Assembly: GCA_022839105.1 (NCBI GenBank)
Contig: JALHDH010000024.1
Span: 1-29,796, forward strand
Length of the DNA: 29,796 nucleotides
Direction of reading: 5' to 3'
Source: a bacterium
Lineage (GTDB): Bacteria; Vulcanimicrobiota; Xenobia; Xenobiales; Xenobiaceae
The notes under the pieces were generated by a model. The model worked only from the letters and a program-made list of their open reading frames with translations, was not told where the DNA came from and made no database searches. The translations under genes and the position numbers were made by a program. Within the stretch, counting starts at the first letter, position 1; each line of letters opens with the position of its first letter. Below, one piece after another: positions 1 through 7,080 of the stretch.

Positions 1-1055
1 AGGTTGAAGTAGTTGCGCCGGATCGTCTCGCCCAGGAGCGGAGCCACCGAGAGGACCGTCAGCTTCTTCAAGGTGCGCGCCTCCTCGGGGAGCGGCACCG
101 TGTCGGTGATGACCAGCTCTTCGATGGGCGAGTTCTCGATGATGCGCGTGGCGTTGCCGGCCAGGATGGCGTGGGTGGCCGCCGCGTAGACCTTCTTGAC
201 GCCTCTCTCGATCAGGGTCTCGACTCCGCGGACCAGGGTCCCCCCGGTGGAGATCATGTCGTCGACCACCAGGGCGGTGCGTCCCGCGATCTCGCCGACC
301 ACCTCGATCACGTCGGCCTGGTCGGGTTCCGGCCGGCGCTTGAAGATGATGGCCAGACGGGCCCCGAGGCGCTCGGCCAGGGCCCGGGCGCGGGCCACCC
401 CGCCGGCGTCGGGCGAGACCACGACCAGATCCGAGTTCACGATTCCACGGGCTTCGAAGTAGTTGGCCAGCAGCGGCAGGGCCACCAGGTTGTCGACGGG
501 GATGTCGAAGAAGCCTTGGATGGCGGCGGCGTGCAGGTCGATGGTGATCACCCGGTCGGCTCCCGCGGTGGTGATCAGGTTGGCCACCAGCTTGGCCGAG
601 ATGGGCTCACGCCCCGAGGTCTTCTTCTCCTGCTTGGCATAGCCGTAGTAGGGGATCACGGCGCAGATCGAGCGGGCGGAGGCCCGGGACAGGGCATCCA
701 CCATGATCAGCAGCTCCATGATCGAGTCGTTCACGTTGCCGCAGGTGGGCTGGATCACGAAGACCTCGGCGCCGCGCACGTTCTCCTCGATCTTGACGCG
801 GGTCTCGCCGTTGGAGAAGCGCGTGACCAGGGCCTGCCCCAGGGGAAGACCCAGGTGGGAGGCCACCGCTTCGGCCAGGCCGGGGTTGGCCGTCCCCCTG
901 AAGAGGACCAGGTTCTCGTCCATCAGCGAGGGACGGGCGGCCTCCTCCAGCAGCAGGGCAGGAAGCCCGCTCTCGGAGGCCGCGGTCGGCAGGATCCCTC
1001 GCGAGGAGGTGCGTGTCCCGGCGGTGCCGGGGTTCGGGCTGGAGTGGTCGATCAT
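1..1055 (-). CDS. prs: Ribose-phosphate pyrophosphokinase, 3' end beyond the window
   Basis: Makes PRPP from ribose 5-phosphate and ATP for nucleotide, His and Trp synthesis in the cytoplasm. On the minus strand the translation shows the family landmarks in order: RFSNGETRVKIEENVRG, YYGYAKQEKK, DLHAAAIQGFFDIPVDNL, SPDAGGVARA and the PRPP-binding loop VVDDMISTGGT. It is still open at window base 1 after about 351 codons, so roughly the last ten residues are missing. The ATG at 1055 shares one base with the glmU stop (TGATG) and has GAGGAG 5 nt upstream, which implies translational coupling. This start adds about 44 residues rich in Ser, Gly and Pro before the usual Prs N-terminus. An in-frame ATG at 923 would give a normal-length protein but has a more distant SD-like sequence. 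The glmU-prs order is known from Bacillus. Function is certain, start less so. Confidence 0.95.
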   Translation of the reverse strand, partial: MIDHSSPNPGTAGTRTSSRGILPTAASESGLPALLLEEAARPSLMDENLVLFRGTANPGLAEAVASHLGLPLGQALVTRFSNGETRVKIEENVRGAEVFVIQPTCGNVNDSIMELLIMVDALSRASARSICAVIPYYGYAKQEKKTSGREPISAKLVANLITTAGADRVITIDLHAAAIQGFFDIPVDNLVALPLLANYFEARGIVNSDLVVVSPDAGGVARARALAERLGARLAIIFKRRPEPDQADVIEVVGEIAGRTALVVDDMISTGGTLVRGVETLIERGVKKVYAAATHAILAGNATRIIENSPIEELVITDTVPLPEEARTLKKLTVLSVAPLLGETIRRNYFN

Positions 1056-2470
1056 CAGGACTCCTCTCCCCGGTTTGGGGCCTGGTTGTCTGGAGGCGGG
1101 CCGGACTCTTCGAGACGTCGCAGGGTGCGGGCGGGCACCCCCGCCACCAGGATTCCGGGGGGCACGTCGCGCACCACGACCGAACCGGCCCCGGTGGCGG
1201 CCCCCGCGCCGATCCGGACCGGGGCGACCAGGCTGGTGTTGGAACCGATGAAGGCGCCCTCGCCGATCACCGTCCGGTGCTTGGCAGTCCCGTCGTAGTT
1301 GCAGGTGATGGTTCCGCAACCCAGATTGGCCCGGCTTCCCACGTCGGCATCGCCGACATACGAGAGATGGGGGACCTTGGCGCCGGCCCCGATCACCGAA
1401 TTCTTGATCTCCACGAAGTCTCCCACCCGGGCCCCGCGCCCGATCCGGGAGTCGGGCCGCAGGTAGGCGAAGGGCCCCACGGTCGCCTCGTCCTCGACAC
1501 AGGCTCCGAGAAGCACCGAGTGCTGGATGCGGACCCGGTCGCCGATCCGGCTGTCCACGATCTGGGTGTGGGGCCCCAGGATGCAACCGGCTCCGATCTC
1601 GGTCTGCCCACGGAGCAGGGTCCCCGGCAAGATCTCGGTGTCGGGACCCACGCGCACCCCGGGTTCGACCCAGGTGCTGGCAGGGTCCAGGATGGTGACC
1701 CCGTCCAACATCATGCGGTGCAGCAGCCGGCGATTCAGGACCAGTCCGGCCTGGGCCAGATCGGCCCGGCTGTTCACCCCCAAAGAACTCTCCAGGTCCG
1801 CCGTCTGGACCGCGCCGACGGGTCGACCCGCAGCGCTGGCCAGGGCCACCAGGTCGGTCAGGTAGATCTCGTTCTGGGCATTCTGCGAGCCGATCCGGGG
1901 AAGGAACTCGCGAAGCAGGGAGGCCTTCGCGCAGTAGGCCCCCAGGTTGACCTCCTTGAGCGCGTACTCCGCCGGATCACAGTCGCGGGCCTCGACGATC
2001 CTCTCGACGTGACCGTCGGGCTGGCGGACGATCCGGCCGAAGTCACGCAGCTCCGGCGCGTCCGCGGTCAGGACCGTCAACTCGTCACCGGAGGCCTGGT
2101 GGGCTGCGCAGAGTTCGCCCAGGACCGCACCCGTCAGCAGGGGCATGTCGCCGTAGAGGATCAGGACCTGACCCTCGAAGTCCTCCAACTCGGGCAGGGC
2201 GGTCAGCACCGCGTGGCCGGTCCCGCGTTGGACGGTCTGCTCGGCGTAGCGGTGGGCGGGACCACAGGTCTGGCGCACCTGGTCGGCCTCGTGGCCGATC
2301 ACCAGGACCGTCCGCTCGACCTGCACCTCCTTCAGGGCGTCCAGGACGTAGAAGAGCATGGGACGCCCCAGCAAGGGGTGCAGGACCTTGGCCCGTTCGG
2401 ACTTCATGCGGGTTCCCTTGCCTGCGGCCAGGACAATGGAAGCGAGAGGCGTCGGGTTCTGGCGGGTCAT
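1055..2470 (-). CDS. glmU: Bifunctional GlmU (GlcNAc-1-P uridyltransferase / GlcN-1-P acetyltransferase)
   Basis: Makes UDP-GlcNAc for peptidoglycan and other envelope polymers in two cytoplasmic steps. The 471-residue protein is close to the usual 450-460. The N-terminal uridyltransferase has LAAGKGTRMKS at residues 14-24, then YGDMPLL and a VNSRADLAQAG stretch typical of the end of this domain. The C-terminal half is a left-handed beta helix of hexapeptide repeats and carries the acetyltransferase signature CNYDGTAKHRTVIGEG followed by GSNTSLVAPV. The ATG at 2470 was chosen because translation from it begins just before the nucleotide-binding motif and GAGGA lies about 8 nt upstream; the open frame continues 46 codons further with no family similarity. 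The stop overlaps the start of prs by one base, so the two are probably co-transcribed. Confidence 0.97.
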   Translation of the reverse strand: MTRQNPTPLASIVLAAGKGTRMKSERAKVLHPLLGRPMLFYVLDALKEVQVERTVLVIGHEADQVRQTCGPAHRYAEQTVQRGTGHAVLTALPELEDFEGQVLILYGDMPLLTGAVLGELCAAHQASGDELTVLTADAPELRDFGRIVRQPDGHVERIVEARDCDPAEYALKEVNLGAYCAKASLLREFLPRIGSQNAQNEIYLTDLVALASAAGRPVGAVQTADLESSLGVNSRADLAQAGLVLNRRLLHRMMLDGVTILDPASTWVEPGVRVGPDTEILPGTLLRGQTEIGAGCILGPHTQIVDSRIGDRVRIQHSVLLGACVEDEATVGPFAYLRPDSRIGRGARVGDFVEIKNSVIGAGAKVPHLSYVGDADVGSRANLGCGTITCNYDGTAKHRTVIGEGAFIGSNTSLVAPVRIGAGAATGAGSVVVRDVPPGILVAGVPARTLRRLEESGPPPDNQAPNRGEES

Positions 2471-2556
2471 CAGCGGTCCTCGGAGGGTTCGGGCGTCCCC
2501 GGCGGCGGCCCCGAACTTCGGGCGCCTGGGCCTGAGGACGGCCGGACTGGTGCGTT

Positions 2557-2631
2557 TCCAGCCTGTGTGAGAGCCCCCCGGCCGAGGCCATGGGAGTGCC
2601 CTGAACACAGGCTGGAGGCGTTTTCTACGCC
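2557..2631. promoter_or_regulatory. Inverted repeats in the gap upstream of glmU
   Basis: The 205-bp gap between the LRR gene and glmU contains a perfect 12-bp inverted repeat, TCCAGCCTGTGT at 2557-2568 and ACACAGGCTGGA at 2605-2616, with a 36-nt spacer that includes GGCCGAGGCC. Beside it is a small hairpin, GGCGT/ACGCC with a 5-nt loop (2617-2631). Both genes read on the minus strand, so the structure could be a terminator of the upstream gene, part of a glmU leader, or a protein-binding dyad. No U-tract follows on the minus strand, which argues against a classical terminator. Confidence 0.4.
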
Positions 2632-2675
2632 GATCCGGGCGATCCTGCGCTGGGCGCCGGGGGTCAGGCCCGGCC

Positions 2676-4226
2676 TCAGAACAGGATGTGGGTGGCGGGA
2701 AGCGCCCGGCGCAGGGCCTCCACTTCGCCGAGGGGCAGAGGGTTCTCGGTCAGATCCAGCACTTCCAGGCCCTTCAGGCGGCCCAGGGCCTCGGGAAGCC
2801 GGGTGAGCCGGTTGCCTCGCAGGTCCAGGACCCGCAGGGAGACCATCCGCCCCAGTCCTTCGGGGAGCCCCTCCAGGAGGTTCCCCGCCAGGTTCAGCTC
2901 GCGCAGGCCGACCAGTTCCAGGGCGGCCGTGGGGAAGGTCTCGAAGCGGTTCCGGCTCAGGTCCAGGGCCTGCAGGCCCTGCAGGTGCGAGACCTCGCCC
3001 AGTTCCGTGAGCTGGTTTCCGGCCAGGGAGAGCTGTCGCAGCGCCTGAAGGTCGCCCAGTCCGGTCGGAAGGCCCGTCAGGCCGTGTCCGGAGAGGTTCC
3101 GGACCAGGGGCGAGAGGAGCAGGGCCTGTCGCCCCCTCAGGCCCTCGCCGGGCCCGAGATAGGCCAGGATGGGCTCGGTGTACAGGGAGGGGACGGCGGC
3201 AATCCGGTTCCGGATCTGCTGGGCCTCGGGCAGATCCCGGATGGCCTGGGCGTGGTACTGGAAGTACATCTGGACGGGGAAGGTGACCCACAGATTCGAT
3301 TCGGTCTCGAAGAGGCGCAGGACGGCCTCGGTGGTCCGAGGCGAGGCGCCCGACATCAGGGCCGTGGCCAGCAGGGCCTGTCGTCGCACGACGTTGTCCT
3401 TCTCGGACTGGAAGCGGGCCACCGCGAAGTCCTGCAGGGCCTGGCTCAGTTCCTGGCCCAGCACCTCGGGAGATTCCGAGCCGATCACTCCCAGCAGGGC
3501 CAGGGTCGGGAGCTTGGGGAGCCGGGTGAAGTCGGCCATGAGGACCCGCCCGAGCTGCGGAAGCGCCTCGGCCGGGACATTCAAGGCATTCCAGATGGCC
3601 GAGCGCTGTTCGGCCGTCACCGGGGCGCTGGTGCGATCGTCCAGGGTGCGGAAATAGTCCACCTTCTGGCGTTCGCGATCCAGAAGCTTGAGGAATCCAG
3701 CCTGGTTCCCGACCTGGATCCGCGGAAGATCCCGGGAGGGGTCAAAGGTTCCGGCCAGGGGAGCCTCGGCCCCCGGGGCAGGGGATGGAGCCGGAGCGGG
3801 GGAGCCGCCGGTCGAGGCGATGCTGACCCGCCGGGCGGCTCCTTCCCAGAGGACCTGGGCGCCCAGGGCCTCGGCCACGAAGCGCAGGGGAACGACGGTC
3901 CGCCCGCCCACCACGGCCGCGGGCACATCCAGGCTCACCGCGCGTCCGTCGACGGTGGCTGTGCGCGAGCCCAGGGGCAGGGTCATCTGGGATTTCTCCG
4001 AGCGGGCCGAGACGGTCCGGCTGGGAGCATCCCATTTCACCTCGGCGCCCAGGGCCTCGAAGATCCCGCGCAAGGGGACGAGCACGCGGCCGTCCTGCAT
4101 CAGCGGGGGCTGGTCGAAGGTCAGGAGGCGTCCATCCACGGTGACGGAGATGTCGGTCGCGGCCAGGGTTCCGGCCGTCAGGAGGGCCATCAGGCCCAGG
4201 GTCATCCAGGCTTGGAGTCGTTGCAT
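2676..4226 (-). CDS. Secreted copper-amine-oxidase-N domain protein with C-terminal leucine-rich repeats
   Basis: A 516-residue protein of unknown function. Residues 1-23 are a signal peptide (Arg and Gln, then a Leu/Ala/Met core, then TLAAT). Residues about 25-137 match the copper amine oxidase N-terminal-like domain (PF07833 type), with its two half-repeats VPLRGIFEALGAEVKWD and VPLRFVAEALGAQVLWE. A Pro/Ala linker (about 140-160) leads to an alpha-helical region without clear homology (about 160-370). Residues about 374-510 are five to six leucine-rich repeats of the LxxLPxxLGxLxxLxxLxLxxN class. The ATG at 4226 has an ideal AGGAGGT 7 nt upstream. No amine oxidase catalytic domain is present, so the first domain is probably a wall-binding or interaction module. 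The LRR part suggests protein or polymer binding outside the cytoplasm. It diverges from the GalU-like gene across 115 bp. Confidence 0.85.
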   Translation of the reverse strand: MQRLQAWMTLGLMALLTAGTLAATDISVTVDGRLLTFDQPPLMQDGRVLVPLRGIFEALGAEVKWDAPSRTVSARSEKSQMTLPLGSRTATVDGRAVSLDVPAAVVGGRTVVPLRFVAEALGAQVLWEGAARRVSIASTGGSPAPAPSPAPGAEAPLAGTFDPSRDLPRIQVGNQAGFLKLLDRERQKVDYFRTLDDRTSAPVTAEQRSAIWNALNVPAEALPQLGRVLMADFTRLPKLPTLALLGVIGSESPEVLGQELSQALQDFAVARFQSEKDNVVRRQALLATALMSGASPRTTEAVLRLFETESNLWVTFPVQMYFQYHAQAIRDLPEAQQIRNRIAAVPSLYTEPILAYLGPGEGLRGRQALLLSPLVRNLSGHGLTGLPTGLGDLQALRQLSLAGNQLTELGEVSHLQGLQALDLSRNRFETFPTAALELVGLRELNLAGNLLEGLPEGLGRMVSLRVLDLRGNRLTRLPEALGRLKGLEVLDLTENPLPLGEVEALRRALPATHILF

Positions 4227-4341
4227 TTCGGTTACCTCCTGGCGATGGAATCCCCCAGGGCCTTCCGGGTTTCGTCTCTCCGGGGATGGGTCGGACCGGG
4301 TCGGGTCGAAGGCCCCGGGACTTCGCCACGAGGTGCCCGTC

Positions 4342-5127
4342 GTGCCTGCTCCCTCTCCCCTGCACACCGCCCTGGTCCCCTGCGCCGGATTGGGGACCCG
4401 GCTTCTGCCCCTGACCCGGGTGCTTTCCAAGGAGCTCCTGCCCTTCCGGGAGAAGCCGCTGATCCAGCATGTCCTGGAGGAACTCTCCCAGGCCGGAATC
4501 CGGAGGGTCCTCCTCGTGGTCCGCCCGGACAAGGAACTCCTCCAACGCCATCTGGCCGAGCCCTATGCCCACGCGGACCGGGCGGGGTGCCCCGAGTCGG
4601 TTCCCGAAGGCCTGGAGCTGGTCTTCGTCCGGCAACCCCGGGCCGAGGGGCTGGCTGGCGCCCTGCTGGCAGCGGGCCCGGAGCTTCCCGAGCGTTTCCT
4701 GCTGGTCTTCCCCGACCAGTTGCTCTTGGGAACCTTGGGGGCAGCCGAACAGATGTTGGCCGTGGAGGACGGTCGGGGCAGCCTCTCGGCCATGGTGCGG
4801 ATCCCCGCCGAGGAGCTGGAGTTCTTCCAGGGTTCCCGCGGGCTGGTCATTCGAGGTTCGGGGCCCGTCTTCGAGGTGCGGGGCGTGCTGGGCGAGGAGG
4901 AGAGCCTGCCCGGCGGTCCCGGCCAGGTGCGCGCCTTCGGCCGCACGGTCCTGGAATCGAGATTCCTGGACCTCTTGGGAGCCGACCCGGCGGACGCCGC
5001 CTTCGGGCGGGCCATGGAGGCCTACCTGGCCAGAGGGAGGCATCGTGCCCTGCTCCTGGAGGGAGCCCCGGTCGATCTGGGCACCATGCCGGGATACCGC
5101 TACTTCACCCGGACCCAGGGATCCTGA
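4342..5127 (+). CDS. GalU-like UTP-glucose-1-phosphate uridylyltransferase family protein
   Basis: Nucleotidyltransferase that would join a nucleotide to a sugar 1-phosphate, most likely making UDP-glucose for envelope sugars. The N-terminus shows the family signature: PCAGLGTRLLPLTR, then SKELLPFREKPLIQHVLEEL, then RQPRAEGLAGALLAA and the metal-site region VFPDQLLLG, where GalU usually has PDD. It is 261 residues, shorter than typical GalU (about 290), and ends VDLGTMPGYRYFT, similar to the GalU C-terminus. The chosen GTG at 4342 has GAGG 8 nt upstream; a GTG at 4333 is also in frame. Substrate preference (UTP/glucose or dTTP/other sugar) cannot be read from the sequence. It stands alone, divergent from the LRR gene and followed by a helicase with its own promoter. 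Confidence 0.82.
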   Translation: MPAPSPLHTALVPCAGLGTRLLPLTRVLSKELLPFREKPLIQHVLEELSQAGIRRVLLVVRPDKELLQRHLAEPYAHADRAGCPESVPEGLELVFVRQPRAEGLAGALLAAGPELPERFLLVFPDQLLLGTLGAAEQMLAVEDGRGSLSAMVRIPAEELEFFQGSRGLVIRGSGPVFEVRGVLGEEESLPGGPGQVRAFGRTVLESRFLDLLGADPADAAFGRAMEAYLARGRHRALLLEGAPVDLGTMPGYRYFTRTQGS

Positions 5128-5198
5128 ACCCTCGTGGGCGGCGAGCTTGAACCCCGCGGGAGCCGGATCCTCCAGACCTGAAAAGGCCTGAGCGACCC

Positions 5199-5227
5199 TG
5201 GACAGTCCGGGTCGATCGTGGTAGCAT
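5199..5227 (+). promoter_or_regulatory. Sigma70-type promoter for the DEAD-box helicase
   Basis: TGGACA at 5199-5204 and TAGCAT at 5222-5227 are separated by exactly 17 nt, a good match to a housekeeping promoter in very GC-rich DNA. Transcription would begin near 5234 and leave a leader of about 114 nt before the helicase ATG at 5348. Called by eye. Confidence 0.55.
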
Positions 5228-5260
5228 TGTGTGCCCGAACGATGGGAGCAGTCGCAGGTC

Positions 5261-5321
5261 CCCCGCCGCGGGGAACCCTCTCCTGGTGTTCGCCCCCCTC
5301 GACGTTGGAAAGTCGTCGGGG
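5261..5321 (+). promoter_or_regulatory. Structured 5' leader of the helicase mRNA
   Basis: Two possible hairpins lie between the predicted start point and the ribosome binding site. The first is CCCCG/CGGGG with a 3-nt loop (5261-5273). The second pairs CCC at 5296-5298 with GGG at 5319-5321 and CGACG at 5300-5304 with CGTCG at 5314-5318, with one bulged T and a 9-nt loop. Long structured leaders are known for cold-shock helicases, so temperature or autoregulation is possible but not shown. Confidence 0.35.
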
Positions 5322-5347
5322 CATGCAGACCGAATGGAGAGAACCCG

Positions 5348-7054
5348 ATGCAACCCGTCCCCTTCGCTCAATGGGAGCTTCGTCCCGAACTGGTGGCCGC
5401 CCTGGCTGAACAGGGCATCACGGTGCCCACCGAGGTCCAACAGCGTTGTTGGCCCCTGGTCCAGGCGGGCCGGGATCTGCTGGTCCAGTCCCGCACCGGC
5501 ACCGGCAAGACGCTGGCCTTTGGCCTGCCGATCCTTCAGGGCCTGAGTGCCGGACCGGGTCCGGTTGAGGCGCTGGTGGTCCTGCCCACCCGGGAGCTGG
5601 CCATGCAGGTGGCCAACGCCCTGGGCCGGATGGGTGCCGGACCTGCCCTTCTTTACGGTGGCGGGGCCTACGCCGAACAGCTTCGGGCCCTGCGCTCCGG
5701 GGCCCGGATTGTCGTGGGCACCCCGGGGAGGCTCTGCGACCATCTCTCGCGCGGAACCCTGGACCTGGGCGGGTGCCGGACCCTGGTCCTGGACGAGGCC
5801 GACGAGATCCTCGATCTCGGCTTCGCCGACGAGTTGGATCGCCTCCTGGAGGCCCTCCCGGCCCAGCGCCAGTCCCTGCTCTTCTCGGCCACGCTGGCCC
5901 CGGACATGCAGGCGCTGGCAGCCAAGACCCTGCGGGATCCCGAGACGGTGGCGGTCAGCACGGGCCTCTCGGTGGCCGTGGAAATCCGCCACGTGGCCTA
6001 TGAGGTTCACCGCGAGTTCCGCTCGGATGCGTTGAGCAATGTCCTGCACGTGGAGCGTCCCGATCTGGCGATCCTCTTCTGTCACACCCGCGCCGAGACC
6101 GAGGAGCTCGCCGAGCGCCTTCGGGGCGACGGCTTCCAGGCGGCAGCCCTGCACGGGGACATGGCCCAGGCCGAGCGGACCCGCACCCTGAACGCCTTCC
6201 GGCGCCGGCAGTTGCGCCTGCTGGTGGCCACCGACGTGGCCGCCCGCGGGATCGACGTGCGCGGCGTGACCCATGTCTTCAACCTGGCCGTCCCCCAGAG
6301 CGCCGAAACCTATATCCATCGGGTGGGGCGCACGGGTCGGGCGGGCGATTCCGGCATGGCCGTCACCTTCGTCGCCCCCCGCGACGCCATGCGCTTCCGC
6401 AGGCTCCTGGCTTCCGCCAAGGTCGAGCTGCAGGTTCGCCGTCTGCCCCAGGCCGAGGATGTGCGAAGCCGTCTGCGCGAGTCCTACCACGAGACGATGT
6501 GCCGGCGCCTGGCCGAGGGCGTGGACCCCGGGTTCCGGGTCCTGGCCGAGGAGCTTCTGGCCTACATGGAGCCCGCCGACGCGCTCTGCGCCCTTCTGGG
6601 CGGCGATTCCGCCGCTCGGGCCGTCCTGGAGGCGGGGCTGGAGGTCCCGGTTCCCAAGCCGCCCCGGGCCGCCGCTCCGCCGGTTCGCCCGGCCGCCGGC
6701 CGTCCTGCCGGCGCTCCGCCGGCCCGGCCGGGAACCCGCCAGGTGCAGGTCAACGTGGGCCGCCGCGATGGAGTGATCCTCGCCACCCTGGTCCGCCTGC
6801 TGCGCAGCGCCACGGGCATGCCCGCCCGGGCCTTCGGTTCGATCACCATCCACCCCCACTCCTCGGTGGTCGAGGTCCGCTCCGACGAGGCCGAGCGCGT
6901 GGCCCATCTTCTGGAGGGGCATCCCTTCGGCTCGGGCCTGCTCAAGGCGCGGCCTCTTCCGGCCTTCCCGGCGCGTCCTCATCAGGGCGTCGTCCCGCGC
7001 CCCCGGAGCGTGCCTGGTTCGCGCCCGGTCCGCAGGGTGGCGGCCCGGGGTTGA
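5348..7054 (+). CDS. DEAD-box ATP-dependent RNA helicase with DbpA/CsdA-type C-terminal RNA-binding domain
   Basis: Cytoplasmic RNA helicase that probably remodels rRNA during ribosome assembly or unwinds mRNA in the cold. The 568-residue protein has all core motifs: Walker A SRTGTGKT (48-55), PTRELA (80-85), TPGR, DEAD (149-152), SAT (180-182), then in the second RecA lobe FCHTRAETEELAERL, ALHGDMAQAER, ATDVAARGIDV and HRVGRTGRAG. A Pro/Ala/Arg-rich linker (about 435-480) leads to a C-terminal domain beginning NVGRRDGV and containing GSITIHPHSSVVEV, which resembles the DbpA RNA-binding fold found in DbpA and CsdA/DeaD. The ATG at 5348 has GGAGAG about 8 nt upstream and places the Q-motif region directly at the N-terminus. 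It is monocistronic and convergent with the kinase gene. Confidence 0.95.
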   Translation: MQPVPFAQWELRPELVAALAEQGITVPTEVQQRCWPLVQAGRDLLVQSRTGTGKTLAFGLPILQGLSAGPGPVEALVVLPTRELAMQVANALGRMGAGPALLYGGGAYAEQLRALRSGARIVVGTPGRLCDHLSRGTLDLGGCRTLVLDEADEILDLGFADELDRLLEALPAQRQSLLFSATLAPDMQALAAKTLRDPETVAVSTGLSVAVEIRHVAYEVHREFRSDALSNVLHVERPDLAILFCHTRAETEELAERLRGDGFQAAALHGDMAQAERTRTLNAFRRRQLRLLVATDVAARGIDVRGVTHVFNLAVPQSAETYIHRVGRTGRAGDSGMAVTFVAPRDAMRFRRLLASAKVELQVRRLPQAEDVRSRLRESYHETMCRRLAEGVDPGFRVLAEELLAYMEPADALCALLGGDSAARAVLEAGLEVPVPKPPRAAAPPVRPAAGRPAGAPPARPGTRQVQVNVGRRDGVILATLVRLLRSATGMPARAFGSITIHPHSSVVEVRSDEAERVAHLLEGHPFGSGLLKARPLPAFPARPHQGVVPRPRSVPGSRPVRRVAARG

Positions 7055-7066
7055 GGCCGGAGGTCT

Positions 7067-7080
7067 GAGGCCAGGGCCTC
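7067..7080. terminator. Small hairpin between convergent helicase and kinase genes
   Basis: GAGGCC and GGCCTC separated by AG form a short near-palindrome in the 25-bp gap between the convergent stop codons, its last base falling on the kinase stop. It could serve as a terminator in both directions, but the stem is short and has no clear U-tract. Confidence 0.3.

Noticed and set aside
1013..2806. A 597-codon plus-strand open frame over glmU
   Set aside because: Antisense to clear GlmU and Prs coding; Gly/Asp/Pro/Gln-rich translation without motifs, a product of GC-rich third positions.
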